From positions 24,467,475-24,531,474 of the forward strand of contig NC_079375.1 in NCBI RefSeq assembly GCF_021018895.1: a stretch of DNA of 64,000 nt, read 5' to 3'. Position numbers and translations under genes: made by a program. The stretch comes from Seriola aureovittata. Its lineage: Eukaryota > Chordata > Actinopteri > Carangiformes > Carangidae. Shown here piece after piece: positions 38,401-49,627 of this stretch (its first letter is position 1; each line of letters opens with the position of its first letter). The notes under the pieces were generated by a model, which worked only from the letters and a program-made list of their open reading frames with translations, had not been told where the DNA came from and made no database searches.

Positions 38401-41400
38401 AGGGACTGTACAGATTCCCTGACTGGAGATTGCTTTCTCCCACCTGAGAGGAAAAGCAAGAGAGGAAATGTCACGTGAGGAGACGAAGGGGCAGAAAACA
38501 AATATCTCTTCATTTCATTATGTTGTGAAAATAATCAACGACTAATGGTCTGATCAAAGACAATTTCCTAATTTCATGAGACTTTTTTAAAGGAACATCT
38601 TAGCGTTAAGCTACTCGGGGTTTACAGCTGTCAGTCTGGCCATTTGAAGTCATGGCTGTCAACACTGCAATAGCCTTCAAATCATCAGTAGTTCTGTGCT
38701 CCATCAAAACACATGAAATCCAGCTGCTTCTGATGACGCATTAATGATGGATTGTTCATAGGTGCTTAAGTTCAAACACCAGATCTGTTCCTCCAAAACT
38801 GCATATTGATAAGCCAATGAGAAACTACCGTTGGCTCTCACTGTTCTACAACCCTTAACTGTGAACAGGCATTAATAAAATTTGATACTGAAGCAAGGAG
38901 CAGTATCATTAAGGTATTAAAGGTCATTCTAGACCTTTAGTAGTTTGACACAGCAGATTTTTCCTTTATTACATTTACAGTCTATAGTAAATGGAGTTTG
39001 CTCAATTGTCATGATGAAAGAATCTCTGTAACTATAATGATTTAAAGGTCCTGTATTGTATAAATTGAGATTTCCATGTTTAGTTTGATTATAGATCAGG
39101 TCTAGGTTCTATATAAATACTGTGGAAGTATCAAAGCCTCAGTCCACAGAGAAATGCACACAGCCTGTATTCAGAAACTGAGCCTTAAAACCAGCCGTCA
39201 GGACTTCTGGAACTTTGTGATGTCACCGCTCTCAGCCATGCTCAGCCAATCAGAAGAGCGGCCCAGAGCCTCCTCTCTTCTGATTGGCTCACTGACCTGT
39301 TGTTACCAGAGCTCCAGAGAGTAACCTGAGAGAGGAGATGTGAAACTACACTGAGATGGATTTTTTCTTATGGAAATCAACACTTCAGAATAAAAGTGTA
39401 AAATATGGGAAAATAAAGAAAAATACAAAAAAGGAAAGAAAAAATAATATATTATTTATGTTCTTTAAAGTTCAGTGTGGGAGCCTCTACTGTGTTGGGA
39501 TGTCATTTACAGTTGGCAAATCTCTCCTCTCCTCTGCTGATGCTGTTGGCATTGAAGCTAGTCCTGAGAGCGCTAGCAGCATCCCTGCCCTCGGAAATAG
39601 ATGAAGACCTTGCGAACTATCAGTGTATTTACAGAAATCAAGAAGCTAAAAGTGAAGCAGACGTAAATGAACATCCCCAACCGAGGTTCAACCATGCACC
39701 AAAACCACACACCTTAGCTCCATCAACATACAGGGTCATGTTGTGGCCGTTGTAAGTGGCCATCAGGTGAGTCCAGGCACCGGCGCGGTATCGGTGGTGG
39801 CTATAGACAGTGGTAGATTTTATGGCTCGGTCCGTCCGAAGCGTGAAGTAGAACCTTGCGTCTTTGGTACCGTCTGGTTCCACGGTGCGAATACCTACAG
39901 ACCAGCCCTTCTCACTCAGTGAATGGGAACAGTTGTCAAATACACCTACGGCATGGGGGGTGGGGGGTGGATGGGGAAAAGTCAAATAAATTATTTAAAA
40001 AGGAAAACTTGTGGAAAAACATGCAACTTTTCTATTGCTGAGTCAAAGGACAGCACATGTACAAATGGGCTTCACCCTTAGGAAAATGAATAAATAAACA
40101 CACTAACAAGTATTCTGTCCAAGTGATTGCAGTTCTGTGGACATAGGAGGACTGAGAGAGAGAGAGAGAGAGACAGAGAGACAGAGAGAGAGAGAGAGAG
40201 GTGCAGATAGAGAGTGTAAGACAGACACAGAGAATAGACAGAGCCAGAAACAGCAGGAGAGAACAGAGAGGGGAAGAAGGACGGAGGTATTTCACTCAGC
40301 CAAGGCAAGGCCGTGATGTTTCCATCTGCTGTTGCAACAGACACACACACACAGATCCACATCTGCAGCCCAGATGTCTAACACTGGGACAGCGAGGGGT
40401 CAGGGAAACCCTTCACCCTCCTCGACGCAGTACGTGTGTGCATGTGTATATGTTTACTCGCGTATATGTGCATGTGTGTGTAAAGTGGGCACCTGCAGCA
40501 AAATATCCCCAAGGATATTTTTAGGATGCGAGCCAGTTTTATGGTTAAGCATTTAATTCAGTTAAAGAAAGTGGCAGTAAAAAAAAGGCTATAAAACAGT
40601 ATAAGCAGTATAATCAAGTGAAATAAATTATACTGTATATATCGCCCATTGTACTACCACATGTGATTGGTCATGGTGACAGGAAACAACAAGGTTTATG
40701 GGAAATGTGGTCTTCTTGTTGTGAGACATTTGCACTAACCCACATAAGATTAATGCAATCAGTCATCTCCACCATGGCATGATTTGTTCACCCATAATTA
40801 TAATATTGAGTCCAATTGGATACTGATGTTTTAAAGCTGCATTTACGGCCACTCAACTAGCACACACAACTAGCCAAAAAACACAACGCTGACATAAGGG
40901 AGTGACGTATTTTTGGAGGACAACCTCGGAAGTTAGTGTCACCCTGGTTCCCTCAACACATACCCAATGGGAAATAAGCAAAATTTTACGATACGTGAAC
41001 AAATGAACACATGAACCGCCACTTGCCTCCGCCAACCAGTCAAGTTGGAGGAAATATAATCACAATCTCTCTTCCTGAGTTAACGGCTTGAATAACGGCC
41101 AGAGGTTTTTTTGCAGCACATTATGACGTCACAGTGGACCTTTGTCCACTTGGATACAAAAGTGTCAGCACTTCACTGTTTTATCCTATTAGATATTGGT
41201 GTTAAATTGTGTCATTATTTGCGTATGAATTCATGAGTCATGGACAAAAACATCTTTGTGAGGTCAAATTCTTATCACTTCATCTTCGAGTCCAATAAGT
41301 GAATGTTTGTGCCAGATGTAATTAAAGTCCCTCCGGGTGCTCCTGATAGATCGCATTCACGAGAACGTGAGGTCACAGTAACCTGACCTTTCACCTTTGT

Positions 41401-44400
41401 CCACCAAAATCTAATCAGTTCATCGTTGAGTCCAAGTGAATGTTTGTGCAAGATCTGAAGAAATTCCCTCAAGGCGGAGAAACTTTTTTAACCTCTTGCC
41501 TAAATCTGAAAATCAATTCCAGTGTTCAGACCCACGTCATTTACTCTCCTGGCATGTGTGGCCCTGTCCACACTGGAGCGCCTCTTCAAACCTGTTTTCA
41601 ACTTTTTTATTTATTTATTTTTTTCCAACATTTTATTGCTGACAAATATTTGAACCGTCTATATTTTTGCACTCTGGTTGAATTTTGCCAGAGTCACACC
41701 AATATACTGGTTCATTATTTTCAGCATATACTAACAAATAACACATTAGTATTGCCATGAATGTAGGCCAAATGCAGTAAAGTAATCAAAATACATAATA
41801 AATCCCATAATAATGCAGCACTTAAGGAAATGTAGGAGCAGTGTCATCACTACATTGTTCGTCCAGCAGCCACTATCTGTACTCTGCTGTTTAATTCTGC
41901 AGCACATGGTCAAATGTAGAAACACATGGATCTATAGGATCATCATTGATCATTAGGAGTCAAACTAATGTCAATGTCATGTTTAAACAGAAACAATGGG
42001 GGAGTTTGTTTTTCACTGTATTTTGTCGGATTCCTTCAGGACACTACAAAGAGAAGGGGCCTGGGCCACAAAGTGCCGCCCTCACATAAGGAAGCAATGA
42101 GGGGGGAAAAAAAAGTAATGTAAGTAAGTAATGGAGTCGGATCTTTGATCAGAGTAAATGTGAGCAGACGTAACAGTTTGCGGTCTCCCTCACTATCTGG
42201 GCAGCTGCGGTGCTTCACCATAGCCTTTTTTTTTTATCCTCTTCATTTGGTTTGATGTCCTCTACGTGTTGTTCTGTCAAATGTGCAGCTTTTCAAACAC
42301 AACAAACAAACAAACAAAAAAAAAAGCAGCGATGTTGATCATGAGAAGAGCCGGGTTTAATGAAGGTTTCATGAGATCAATGCGTCTGCATGCCTCTGCT
42401 CAAAATCAATGGAAACCCACAGACTAAGCTAAGTATGAGGAGAGAGACTGAATGAAACACACCCTGGGAATTTTCACAGTTATGTAACCAACAAATTTAG
42501 GCAGAGTCTGTGTCCTGAATGAAAATACCATTCAATTTGTTGTGACAAAAAAAATGGCGTTAAGTGTTATTGTCATCTGATACCTCAATATAGATTATTG
42601 TGGAAGTTATTGGCTCAGTCTAAACACTCGTGAGGCTGCAATTACCTCTATTTTTCACCTGGCGAGGGTCTTTAAAGGAGTAGTGTTTTGTTTAACCATC
42701 GTCATTACCATTAATAATGCTGAAATAATAATAAACATCTTCATCATAACCAGCCTGGAAGTTTTACTGTAGCTAATGTGGCGTCTATTGTCTTCCTTTT
42801 ATAGGAAGTATACGCCATCGTCCCCAGGTGTCGTCCACTGTATCAGCAATGACCCAGTATCATCCAACACATTGACCTGGCTGATTTATCAGTCCGGCTC
42901 TACTCTGAAGCCACGTCTTGCACTCGACCTGCATGAACACTATGTTGTCGGTGGTAGTTGATGATTGTCTGACTATCAGTAACTTTAGGGACGCAGAGAT
43001 AATTTCCCAGAGCCCAATGTGACGTCCTCAAATTTCTTGTTTTCCCCCCTGCAGTCTAACACCTGCACATACCGAGTTTAGAGTCAATCAAAAAACTGAG
43101 CAAGGTAGAAAGTTCTAACATTTAAGAATCTGAAAAGAAGAAAACATTAGATAATTTTGCTTAATAAAGTCGACTAAACAGTTAATTATCTCATCATAAT
43201 CTTTCATTGTGATCTGTGTCATGACTGTCACCATGTCTGCAACAGAGTAAACCCTGGATACATCCTGTCTGAGCTTTTTGCCGTGGAAACCAGCCTCCTG
43301 GGACCGGTATCTTTAACAAGAGAGTGTCACACAGCACAGGAGACTGCTGTTAAAGGGTAAACCCAAATGTACTTAGGTTAGTAGATGACACACTCACACA
43401 GCAGAGCAAAGAACACGGGATAGTGAGCAGGCAGACAGAGTTAAAGTAAAGAAGTTGGAGACTCACTGGCCACAGAGCGAGAGTCTAACTGGGGCTGTGT
43501 ATAGGCAGATACAGTATGTCAACCAACAGGAGGATCATATGAATTATCCTGAAACAGATAATTGGAAAAGCAGGATGAGCAGGCGGAGGACCAAGCAAAG
43601 AGTTTGTGACTAGTAAGAGACTTCAGATCCACAGATTAGGTCAGTGAGACTGGAGAAAAAAGATGTATTCCCCTACTACTGCCATGCTGTCACTTTGCAA
43701 GGAGTCAACACTCAGTATGGCCCTGAGGCTGTGGTGACTGCTCCCTGGGGGGGGGGGGGGGACACTTTCAGGGAGATGGCATTGATGCAGACATGATCAG
43801 TTAACACCCACCTGCTATGACTGCTGGGTTGCTCTGCCCTCCTTCGGGCTTCACCCACAGCTCCAGGCTGAACTTGTCTCTCGGCAGCTCCACCCTTGCA
43901 GCCGGCTTCATCTTCAGCTGCTCCCGACGCCCGCTGAAGTACAGGGCGGTCATCCATGAGGGGGGCACCCGAGGCGGTGGGCTCCCCCACGGAGAAGAGC
44001 TGCCGACGGGCAGGCTCGCCGGCGGATCCGCCTCTTCCACCTCCCCAGAGAAGTCCACGGCACCGTCCTCCACAGTCCCGGTCGAGGGCTGCCGGTGTCC
44101 ATCTCCCTGGTGCAGTCCGTAGAGAACCCGGAGCCCCCTGGAATCTGTCGAGCTGTCGGGGAAAACTTTCTCCCGACTGGACTTGCCGTCCTCCTCGTAT
44201 GGTAACGTTGCGTCGACGCTACGAGCAAGTCTGGAGCGGGCGCCGCTTAGCGACTGCGTGTGGCCCGAGGAGGAGGCGCTCTGCCCGGCGTCTTTAAGCG
44301 GAGACGTCCCGGGCAGCTGTGTGGCGTCTGCACTCACACCGTTTCGCTCTCTCCCGTCGTTTGCGGAGCGTTTCTCATACAGCCGCTCGGTCAACGTAAC

Positions 44401-44790
44401 ATATCCGTCCTCCGCTCCCACCGTCACATCCTCTGTGTCGCCCCAGCCTCCCTTCTCCTCAACCCGGTGCACCCCGGTGTCACCCCTACACCCTCCTGCA
44501 CAAACCACAGGAGCGCTCTTAACAGTGTACAGCTCTCTGAGGCTCGTGTGCGTCCTCGGACGGGCCGCTGGAGGGCGGTGTTGGGACGGTGAGAGAGAGC
44601 GGGGCTGCCGTCGGGACCTCCAGACGCCGGAGACGGTGCAGGGTTCACCTGCTAGCCTGGAGAGCTCACGGTCTGCCCGCCGGGCCATGGCGCGTTTGTA
44701 CCGGCTAAGTGCATCGGAGCGAACCGGGTTGAGCAGCCACGTGTTAGTAATGAGGACGAGGAAGATAGCCAGTAGTCTGATCAACAACAT
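20640..44790 (-). CDS. pappa2: pappalysin-2, 5' half of gene (10 exons)
   Basis: Secreted zinc metalloprotease of the pappalysin (metzincin) family; mammalian PAPP-A2 cleaves IGFBP-5 and IGFBP-3. The joined exons give 997 codons plus one base. Residues 1-22 are a hydrophobic signal peptide. A propeptide-like region follows, with RLAR at 187-190 as a furin-type site. A LamG-like domain starts near 278. Two cysteine-rich LNR/Notch modules lie near 608-679. The zinc motif [11 protein letters not shown] is at 750-760 and the Met-turn (NYMSY) is around M824. Exon limits, minus strand: 44790-43812, 39945-39713, 38443-38216, 38026-37428, 28880-28732, 26527-26388, 26109-25956, 25236-25044, 24764-24631, 20822-20640; all phases join. 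The human protein is about 1790 residues, so the C-terminal part lies left of the window. PAPPA2 rather than PAPPA is chosen because the neighbour is COP1. The start codon has A at -3. Confidence 0.93.
21590..21640. repeat. dispersed repeat fragment with 9-bp inverted arms
   Basis: GGGGTCCAAAAGTC resembles a sequence seen often in fish genomes. Nearby arms TTGGAAAGT and ACTTTCCAA are inverted. The family is not identified. Confidence 0.35.
24128..24154. repeat. (GT)n microsatellite
   Basis: About 13 GT dinucleotides in PAPPA2 intron 9, followed by imperfect GT-rich sequence to about 24190. Confidence 0.95.
24293..24334. repeat. perfect 42-bp palindrome
   Basis: Two 21-bp arms, each beginning ACATTCCTGCCTTG and meeting at AATAATTATT with no spacer. 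The symmetry centre is between 24313 and 24314 and I checked every base pair. No transposon ends are evident. Confidence 0.95.
24588..24614. repeat. (AC)n microsatellite
   Basis: About 13 AC units in PAPPA2 intron 9, starting 17 bp inside the donor site of exon 9. Confidence 0.95.
24631..24764 (-). CDS. pappa2: pappa2 coding exon 9
   Basis: Acceptor GTCGTAG|CTCC and donor GTTG|GTCAGT. Encodes [15 protein letters not shown] and [11 protein letters not shown]. The first splice join is less certain than the others because the polypyrimidine tract is modest. A (CA)n tract follows the donor at 24588-24614. Confidence 0.85.
25044..25236 (-). CDS. pappa2: pappa2 coding exon 8
   Basis: Acceptor TTTCAG|ATGACA and donor CAAAG|GTATCC. 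Encodes [18 protein letters not shown] and a Pro-rich linker ending PLYQR, which continues the protease domain. It has no independent start codon and is recognised by similarity and phase. Confidence 0.92.
25237..25955. other. pappa2 intron 7
   Basis: 719 bp of AT-rich sequence with no recognisable element. Confidence 0.7.
25956..26109 (-). CDS. pappa2: pappa2 coding exon 7 (Met-turn)
   Basis: Acceptor TCAG|GAGACC and donor ACACAG|GTGCAG. Encodes [21 protein letters not shown] and the Met-turn segment NYMSYT. Confidence 0.93.
26388..26527 (-). CDS. pappa2: pappa2 coding exon 6 (zinc site)
   Basis: Acceptor CCAG|GTGGGA and donor CAG|GTACGA. Encodes [11 protein letters not shown] and the metzincin motif [11 protein letters not shown], whose three histidines bind zinc and whose glutamate is catalytic. 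All four are intact. Confidence 0.95.
26528..28731. other. pappa2 intron 5
   Basis: 2.2 kb, AT-rich, with a poly-T run near 27730. No gene or recognised repeat found. Confidence 0.7.
28732..28880 (-). CDS. pappa2: pappa2 coding exon 5
   Basis: Acceptor CTGCAG|GGCCTAC completes an arginine codon. Encodes KELKEEL, LNVFFA and [15 protein letters not shown], matching the pappalysin protease domain upstream of the zinc site. Donor CAAG|GTTAGC. Confidence 0.92.
29229..29258. repeat. (AT)n microsatellite
   Basis: About 15 AT dinucleotides. Confidence 0.95.
33115..33156. repeat. perfect 17-bp inverted repeat with 8-nt loop
   Basis: Arms GTCCAGGATTTGCTAAC (33115-33131) and its reverse complement (33140-33156) enclose an A-rich loop. 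It could form a hairpin in RNA from either strand. Confidence 0.95.
35381..35427. repeat. (TTA)n microsatellite
   Basis: About 15 TTA/ATT units. Confidence 0.95.
36638..36650. promoter_or_regulatory. DR1 nuclear-receptor-type site
   Basis: TGACCT-T-TGACCT, a direct repeat of half-sites with one-base spacing (the RXR/PPAR/HNF4 type). Sequence match only. Confidence 0.5.
36788..36815. promoter_or_regulatory. perfect ERE palindrome plus DR0/DR1 half-sites
   Basis: AGGTCACAGTGACCT at 36788-36802 is a perfect inverted repeat with three-base spacing, the oestrogen response element consensus. TGACCT follows at 36803 and 36810, giving DR0 and DR1 spacing. It lies inside the dispersed repeat in PAPPA2 intron 4. 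Function is not shown. Confidence 0.55.
36939..36966. promoter_or_regulatory. second perfect ERE palindrome plus DR0/DR1 half-sites
   Basis: AGGTCACGGTGACCT at 36939-36953, with TGACCT at 36954 and 36961. This is the same composite layout as at 36788, 151 bp further on, so the module is duplicated within the repeat. Confidence 0.55.
37428..38026 (-). CDS. pappa2: pappa2 coding exon 4
   Basis: 599 bp with acceptor GTAG|GTGGAAC and donor CAG|GTGAAG. Encodes the linker into the protease region ([12 protein letters not shown]) and two LNR modules rich in Cys and Asp ([25 protein letters not shown]). The plus strand has a 219-codon open frame over this exon, which is a shadow. Confidence 0.94.
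38216..38443 (-). CDS. pappa2: pappa2 coding exon 3
   Basis: 76 codons in phase 0 from acceptor CAG|GTGGGAG. Encodes the end of the LamG-like domain ([17 protein letters not shown]). Donor AAT|GTAACT is weak but is the only one that preserves the frame into the next exon. Confidence 0.9.
38444..39712. other. pappa2 intron 2
   Basis: 1.27 kb containing the repeat with inverted CCAAT-bearing arms (39049-39350). No other element seen. Confidence 0.7.
39049..39350. repeat. probable non-autonomous dispersed repeat with inverted arms
   Basis: Begins near AAAGGTCCTGTATTGTATAA. Inverted 15-bp arms AGCCAATCAGAAGAG (39244-39258) and CTCTTCTGATTGGCT (39275-39289) bracket a GC-richer centre. The sequence looks like a repeat common in fish; the family is not established. 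Confidence 0.5.
39713..39945 (-). CDS. pappa2: pappa2 coding exon 2
   Basis: Acceptor GTAG|GTGTATTTG completes a glycine codon from exon 1 to give [10 protein letters not shown]. Encodes the LamG-like core ([25 protein letters not shown]). Donor AAG|GTGTGT. Confidence 0.92.
40153..40200. repeat. (GA)n microsatellite
   Basis: Imperfect GA tract with two ACA interruptions. Confidence 0.95.
41015..41475. repeat. dispersed repeat carrying nuclear-receptor sites (copy 2)
   Basis: Same orientation as the copy at 36501. The ERE-like site at 41370-41384 has one mismatch (AGGTCACAGTAACCT), so it is decayed relative to copy 1. Confidence 0.65.
43748..43760. repeat. poly-G run
   Basis: About 13 consecutive G on the plus strand, about 50 bp inside PAPPA2 intron 1 from its donor site. 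Confidence 0.9.
43812..44790 (-). CDS. pappa2: pappa2 coding exon 1
   Basis: Begins at ATG (44788-44790) and ends at the donor CAG|GTGGGTGT. It encodes the signal peptide, a basic and Ser/Gly-rich propeptide, and the first strands of the LamG-like domain ([11 protein letters not shown] and [10 protein letters not shown], residues 281-318). It is GC-rich, which also produces a long antisense open frame. Phase 1 at its end. Confidence 0.93.
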
Positions 44791-44831
44791 TTTCTCAGGT
44801 TAGGGAAGGTAGCCTTCTTTACAGGGGTGTT

Positions 44832-44929
<98 letters not shown>

Positions 44930-44930
44930 G
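44832..44930. repeat. (TTG)33 trinucleotide repeat upstream of PAPPA2
   Basis: Ninety-nine bases of uninterrupted TTG, read as (CAA)33 in the PAPPA2 sense. It ends 41 bp upstream of the PAPPA2 ATG, so it lies in the 5' UTR or core promoter depending on the transcription start. Confidence 0.95.
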
Positions 44931-46008
44931 AGAATAAAGGGGGGAGATTTGAGCTATTAAAAGTCAGCACCTGGTTTCTAAGTCAGCAGCAATAGGTCTC
45001 ACACCAGACTGTGATTATTAGATTAATTTGCGCACATTTCCCCAGCAATAAAGAAAATTAACATATTTAAGTAAACAAATTAGGAGAGTAATCTAATATA
45101 AAGTATCAGTGCATTCCAAAGGGATCAAACTAATAAAGAGAACGTCACATTCAATGTTTTTCACGTGGACTTATTGCGCGTTGAGGTTCTTGGTCTATAT
45201 TTGGTATTTAATTTTTTTTTTTTTTTTTTGAATTAACACTCCTGAAGAATCTCAGGAAACATTCAGACCTTCAGCTAAGTTAACCTAAATCCTTTGTTGG
45301 CGCAGCTGCAGTGGCTCTCCACTCTCTTGCACTTTGCGCGGACCTTTAGAAGCGAAGCTTTGCGTCTTTTCCATTCATGTTTACTGTCTGCGAAATATCT
45401 GCAGCCTCTGGCACTTTGTTTCTGGTACAGGTAGAAGAAGAAAAAAAAAAATACTGTCTGTCTTTCAGTAGGCTGAGCCCATGAGGTAAAGAAACAAATT
45501 TAAAAACGTCACCAGGCTGATTTTAATTTTTTTTTTTTTTAAATCATAAGAAACAGACTTATTTTAGAAACTGAGAAAAAATTTGGACGCAGTTTCCTTT
45601 GTTTTGAATTTGCATGAATAAATCAGATTTCACTCCATACTGACTTTGCACCAGGCCTCTTATGTCTTTTTACCTGACCATTGCGGCATCATTTATGCGT
45701 CTTGTTCCAAAATATGGCTGCAAGGTGAATCAGAGTAATAAAAAAAAAAATCAACTCCAGAGGCAAAATGAAGTGCAGTGCAAAGTGCCAGCTCTGAAAC
45801 AGTTGCCCTACTTGTTGAGCAGAAGCTTTCAGATAAATCTTTGAGAAAGAATTGAAAAAATTTTAGTCCATTAAATCATGGTTCGGCATCTGCGCGTCAG
45901 CTCCTCCTGGTATTGTTGTGCGTCTGTGAGCGCTTCAGAGAGTGACTTGCTGCTCCTCTGCACCGGTCCATGCAGTAGTTGTAATATCCTCCTCCATTCA
46001 CTCCTCCA

Positions 46009-46042
46009 TCTCTCTCTCTCTCTCTCTCTCTCACTCACTCAC

Positions 46043-46079
<37 letters not shown>
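46009..46079. repeat. (CT)n microsatellite
   Basis: CT tract of about 70 bp with an internal CACT block. Confidence 0.95.
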
Positions 46080-46085
<6 letters not shown>

Positions 46086-47131
46086 TCTCCCGAGTCCAAA
46101 GGTTTTTTTGGGGTTTTTTTTTTAATCAGGGAGCCCCTGCCCGCCCTGACATCACCGGTAGGGGAAGTGTGGTGGTGTTGGAGGTTCGGGTGGGGGGAGT
46201 GGGGCTGGTGGGGAGGGAGGGGGCGGGAGGCACAGTTTATTTACGTATTTATTTTTCTTCTCCTTACCTCATTCGACCATCCTCTCATCTTGGTGGGTAT
46301 TCAGATTCTTTACTTAAGTTAAAGTAAGTGCACAAGCCCCCGTGCCAAGGAAAAGTCTGGCATTCAAAATGTTATCATCAGCAGAATGAGGTGGTGGGAT
46401 CCACATGGTACACAGTCTACTGTATGTCAATATAAATCTGAGGTACTTGTACTTCCTGTGAGTATTTCCTCTGCGGAAATGATGCACTTTTTAACTCCAT
46501 AACATTTACTGACAGGCTCCAGTTACCAGTTACATTACCGATGAGTTACTCTACAGATTGATCAAAAACAAATCATCCAGTGAGCCTGTGGAATATCATG
46601 CAACCTTATAGGTCAAATTATAAAACAAAATGACCCGTTTCACAGTAAATGAAATAGTTCAAATGAACTCCACCTCACCTACAACCGTGCAGCACTACAT
46701 ACACATGAATGAGTAATAAGAACTCAATGACATACATTCACAGGGGGCCATTTTTTGTGAACCACCATTGGCAAAATGTTGTACAGCAAAACTGCACATA
46801 TAATATTGTAAATATATTGTAATGCACTTTATTGCTGATACTTTTATATGCAACATTTCCCAGTGTTGATGCAGTTATGTTGTATATGCGTTGGTTTATT
46901 TTAGGAGCTCGTCATTGGTTTTGTGTGTAAAACCTTCATTTGCGAAGGAACCTGTCCTCAGATTGGGTATAAAAATATTTTATATTTATAAAATATTAAA
47001 TATTTTCTTATTTAATAGGATGGAGTAGAAGTATGAAGTAACATATACTATTATTATTAATTACACGTAAGTACAGTATAGTAAATAAACTAGTAGCCTA
47101 ACATAAGTGTGTTTGATCTCTACCTTGCTTC

Positions 47132-47136
<5 letters not shown>

Positions 47137-47186
<50 letters not shown>

Positions 47187-47310
47187 GCACAATCCAAAGT
47201 GAAGGAGGTGAGGTTTGAGTAACCCTCTCCCTCCCTCTCCCCTTTCCTCCTTTTCTTTTCCTCTTACTCCCTCCCTCTCTCCCTCCCTCCCTCCCTCTCT
47301 CCCTCCCTCT
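47137..47310. repeat. (CT)n and CCCT-rich tract
   Basis: Pure CT to 47180, then a pyrimidine-rich CCCTCCCT-type stretch to about 47310. Confidence 0.9.
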
Positions 47311-48110
47311 TGTCTTGATCTACCTATCTCGCTCTCGCTCATGCTCTGGCTCTCTTCAGTGGTACAGCACGGACAGGCACAACATCTGTCTCACACATGA
47401 AAAGGGTTTTTGCGAGCTTTTTATCATCCAAATATGCTACCTGCTTTGTTCCGAAACTTTTGTGTTTGTGTGGGCCGAGTCAGGGCTGAAAAAACAGGGA
47501 GAGGAAGCATCAGGTGAGAGGGAGGAATAAAAGCAGGTGGGGGGGTGTAAGGAGAAATGTATGATGGGATATTATATAATAACTGTGCAACTGAAGGTGA
47601 AAATGACATGAAATCATATTTGTAATTATTGTATTTTATTGATGTTGTTACATAAACAAATACAAAAATTCTCTGATAGGCAAATAATACAAAACAATAT
47701 GCTATATACATCTGCATGCACATATACATACACACATGCAGAAATACACACATACTAACCACAAAAATAAGATCATTTATACAGAGTTTGGATACCACAT
47801 TTGAATTAAACAGTAGTTCTCTTTAAGATAATCCAGGAATTTTATACTTTTGACACAAAAAAAAAATCTTAACTTCTTTTGTCAGTAATTGTGCGGCTGT
47901 CGGCGTACATGTTCGGAAAATGTTACATCCACATCTCAGACAACAACATGTTTAGTCCTTCATTGTCACGCAGCAGCGATCTCTATTGAACGGAGGAGAA
48001 ATACCTTCTAGATTTCTCATTACATTCCTGCATAGCCAGCAGAAGAGGTGACTCTGCAGAGCACAATGTAACTGAATCTACCGTATTGCACTCACTGCAC
48101 TCATTACCCA

Positions 48111-48115
<5 letters not shown>

Positions 48116-48160
<45 letters not shown>
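48116..48160. repeat. (GT)n microsatellite
   Basis: About 22 GT units. Confidence 0.95.
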
Positions 48161-48163
<3 letters not shown>

Positions 48164-49430
48164 CGTAAGTGTAGTAAATAATTAAACAAATAAAAAATAT
48201 GCATCATGGAATTTTCCAACCAGACCCAAACTGTGTGTCTTTTTGCAGCTTATCATGTATGGATCTGATGTTGTGACTCTTGAAAAGTTACTTTGCAAAT
48301 GGAAAAATAGCTCTTGGCAACTTGTGCAGGCCTTCCTAACTGAAAAGACAGGTGTACTCGCTGAGATGTTTCCAGACACTGCAAACAAAATCTATACTGA
48401 TCTTGAAAATACTATAAAACTTTACAGCTACAATATACTGTCACCTGTTTGAAGACTTCTGTGTTTTACCACGTGTGGATTTTAAAGCTTCCATTGTTTT
48501 GTAGGATTTGGATTTGAGCCGTCGGGTTCGTGCTTGTGACATGATGCATCGTCACTCATTATTCACTCTATAAGTGGTCTCTAAAAAAAAATAACAACAA
48601 CAAAAAAAAAACAGCAGCTACCATAAGCAGTTGTTGCTCTTCCACACCTTCTTAAATGTTGTCCCCCCCCTCCCCCAGACACCACTATTTTTTTTGTCAG
48701 GCTCAATTTGCAAACAGGGCCCTGGCTCGAGGCTGGAGATGGAGATGGAGGAGGAGGCCGCTGGCAGTTATGGCAGGGGCCCCCGAAGGGGCAAAAAAAC
48801 TGTTCCTAAAGAGTGGGAGGCAGGAATTCCACAATCCCAGCCTGCCTGACTGAGGGATCTGCCTGCTAAACATTCAGCTTTTTTGCTGGCAAAGTGCCCT
48901 TTGAAATCCAGCTGCAACTGTGTTGGAAAAAAAAAAAGCAACAAGAAATAGGAGGGGTGGGTTTTAAGAAAAAAAAAGGGGGGGGCGAGAGGGAGGATGA
49001 AGGAGAAGAGACAGAAGAGAAAGAGAGGAAGAGAGCGATAGAGGGGTGGGCAGTGTGTGGTGGAGAGTGTGTGTGTGTGTGTGTGTGAAAGAGAGAGAGA
49101 GAGTCTGAATGGGCATGCTCCACTGGGGCCTCACCCCCCACTGTAAGGGACCTCCACAGATTATCCTTCATCTGAGCTTGTCGGTCTTGACCCCAACGAC
49201 CCTGAGGCCCACTCTCTGTCTTCTCTCTCTCTTTCACACACACTTTTCCTCACTCTCTCGCTCGCTCGCTCACTCACTCACTCATTCGTTTCTCCAAACA
49301 CCCTCATTATTTTCTCTGTGTCACTCACTCTTTCTCTTCTACCTCTCTGCCGCTCACTAACCTCCAAAGCAACAACACTGCTGACCCTCCAGCTCCACCC
49401 TGCCAACACCACCACCACACACATTCCCCG

Positions 49431-49432
<2 letters not shown>

Positions 49433-49467
<35 letters not shown>
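49433..49467. repeat. (AC)n microsatellite
   Basis: About 16 AC units. Confidence 0.95.
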
Positions 49468-49627
49468 CCTGGTTCCTCATGCAGAAAAGGGGGACCCAAT
49501 AGGAGAAAATCCAGGCTGATGTGCAGGACAAATGAGGAGGGGAAGAAAGAAGAAAAGGGGAGAAAGAAAGAAGGCAAGCTTTTCACTACCAATGGTATAA
49601 AATAGAAAGGGGTGGAGGGAGAGGGGC

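Larger units (their letters stand above)
39946..43811. other. pappa2 intron 1
   Basis: 3.9 kb with a (GA)n tract at 40153, the shorter nuclear-receptor-site repeat copy at 41015-41475, and a G run at 43748. No exon found. Confidence 0.7.

Noticed and set aside
44183..44803. 206-codon plus-strand ORF
   Set aside because: It is antisense to the GC-rich PAPPA2 exon 1 and has no recognised domain.
45878..46327. 149-codon ORF in the intergenic region
   Set aside because: It is driven by the (CT)n microsatellite and shows no domain.
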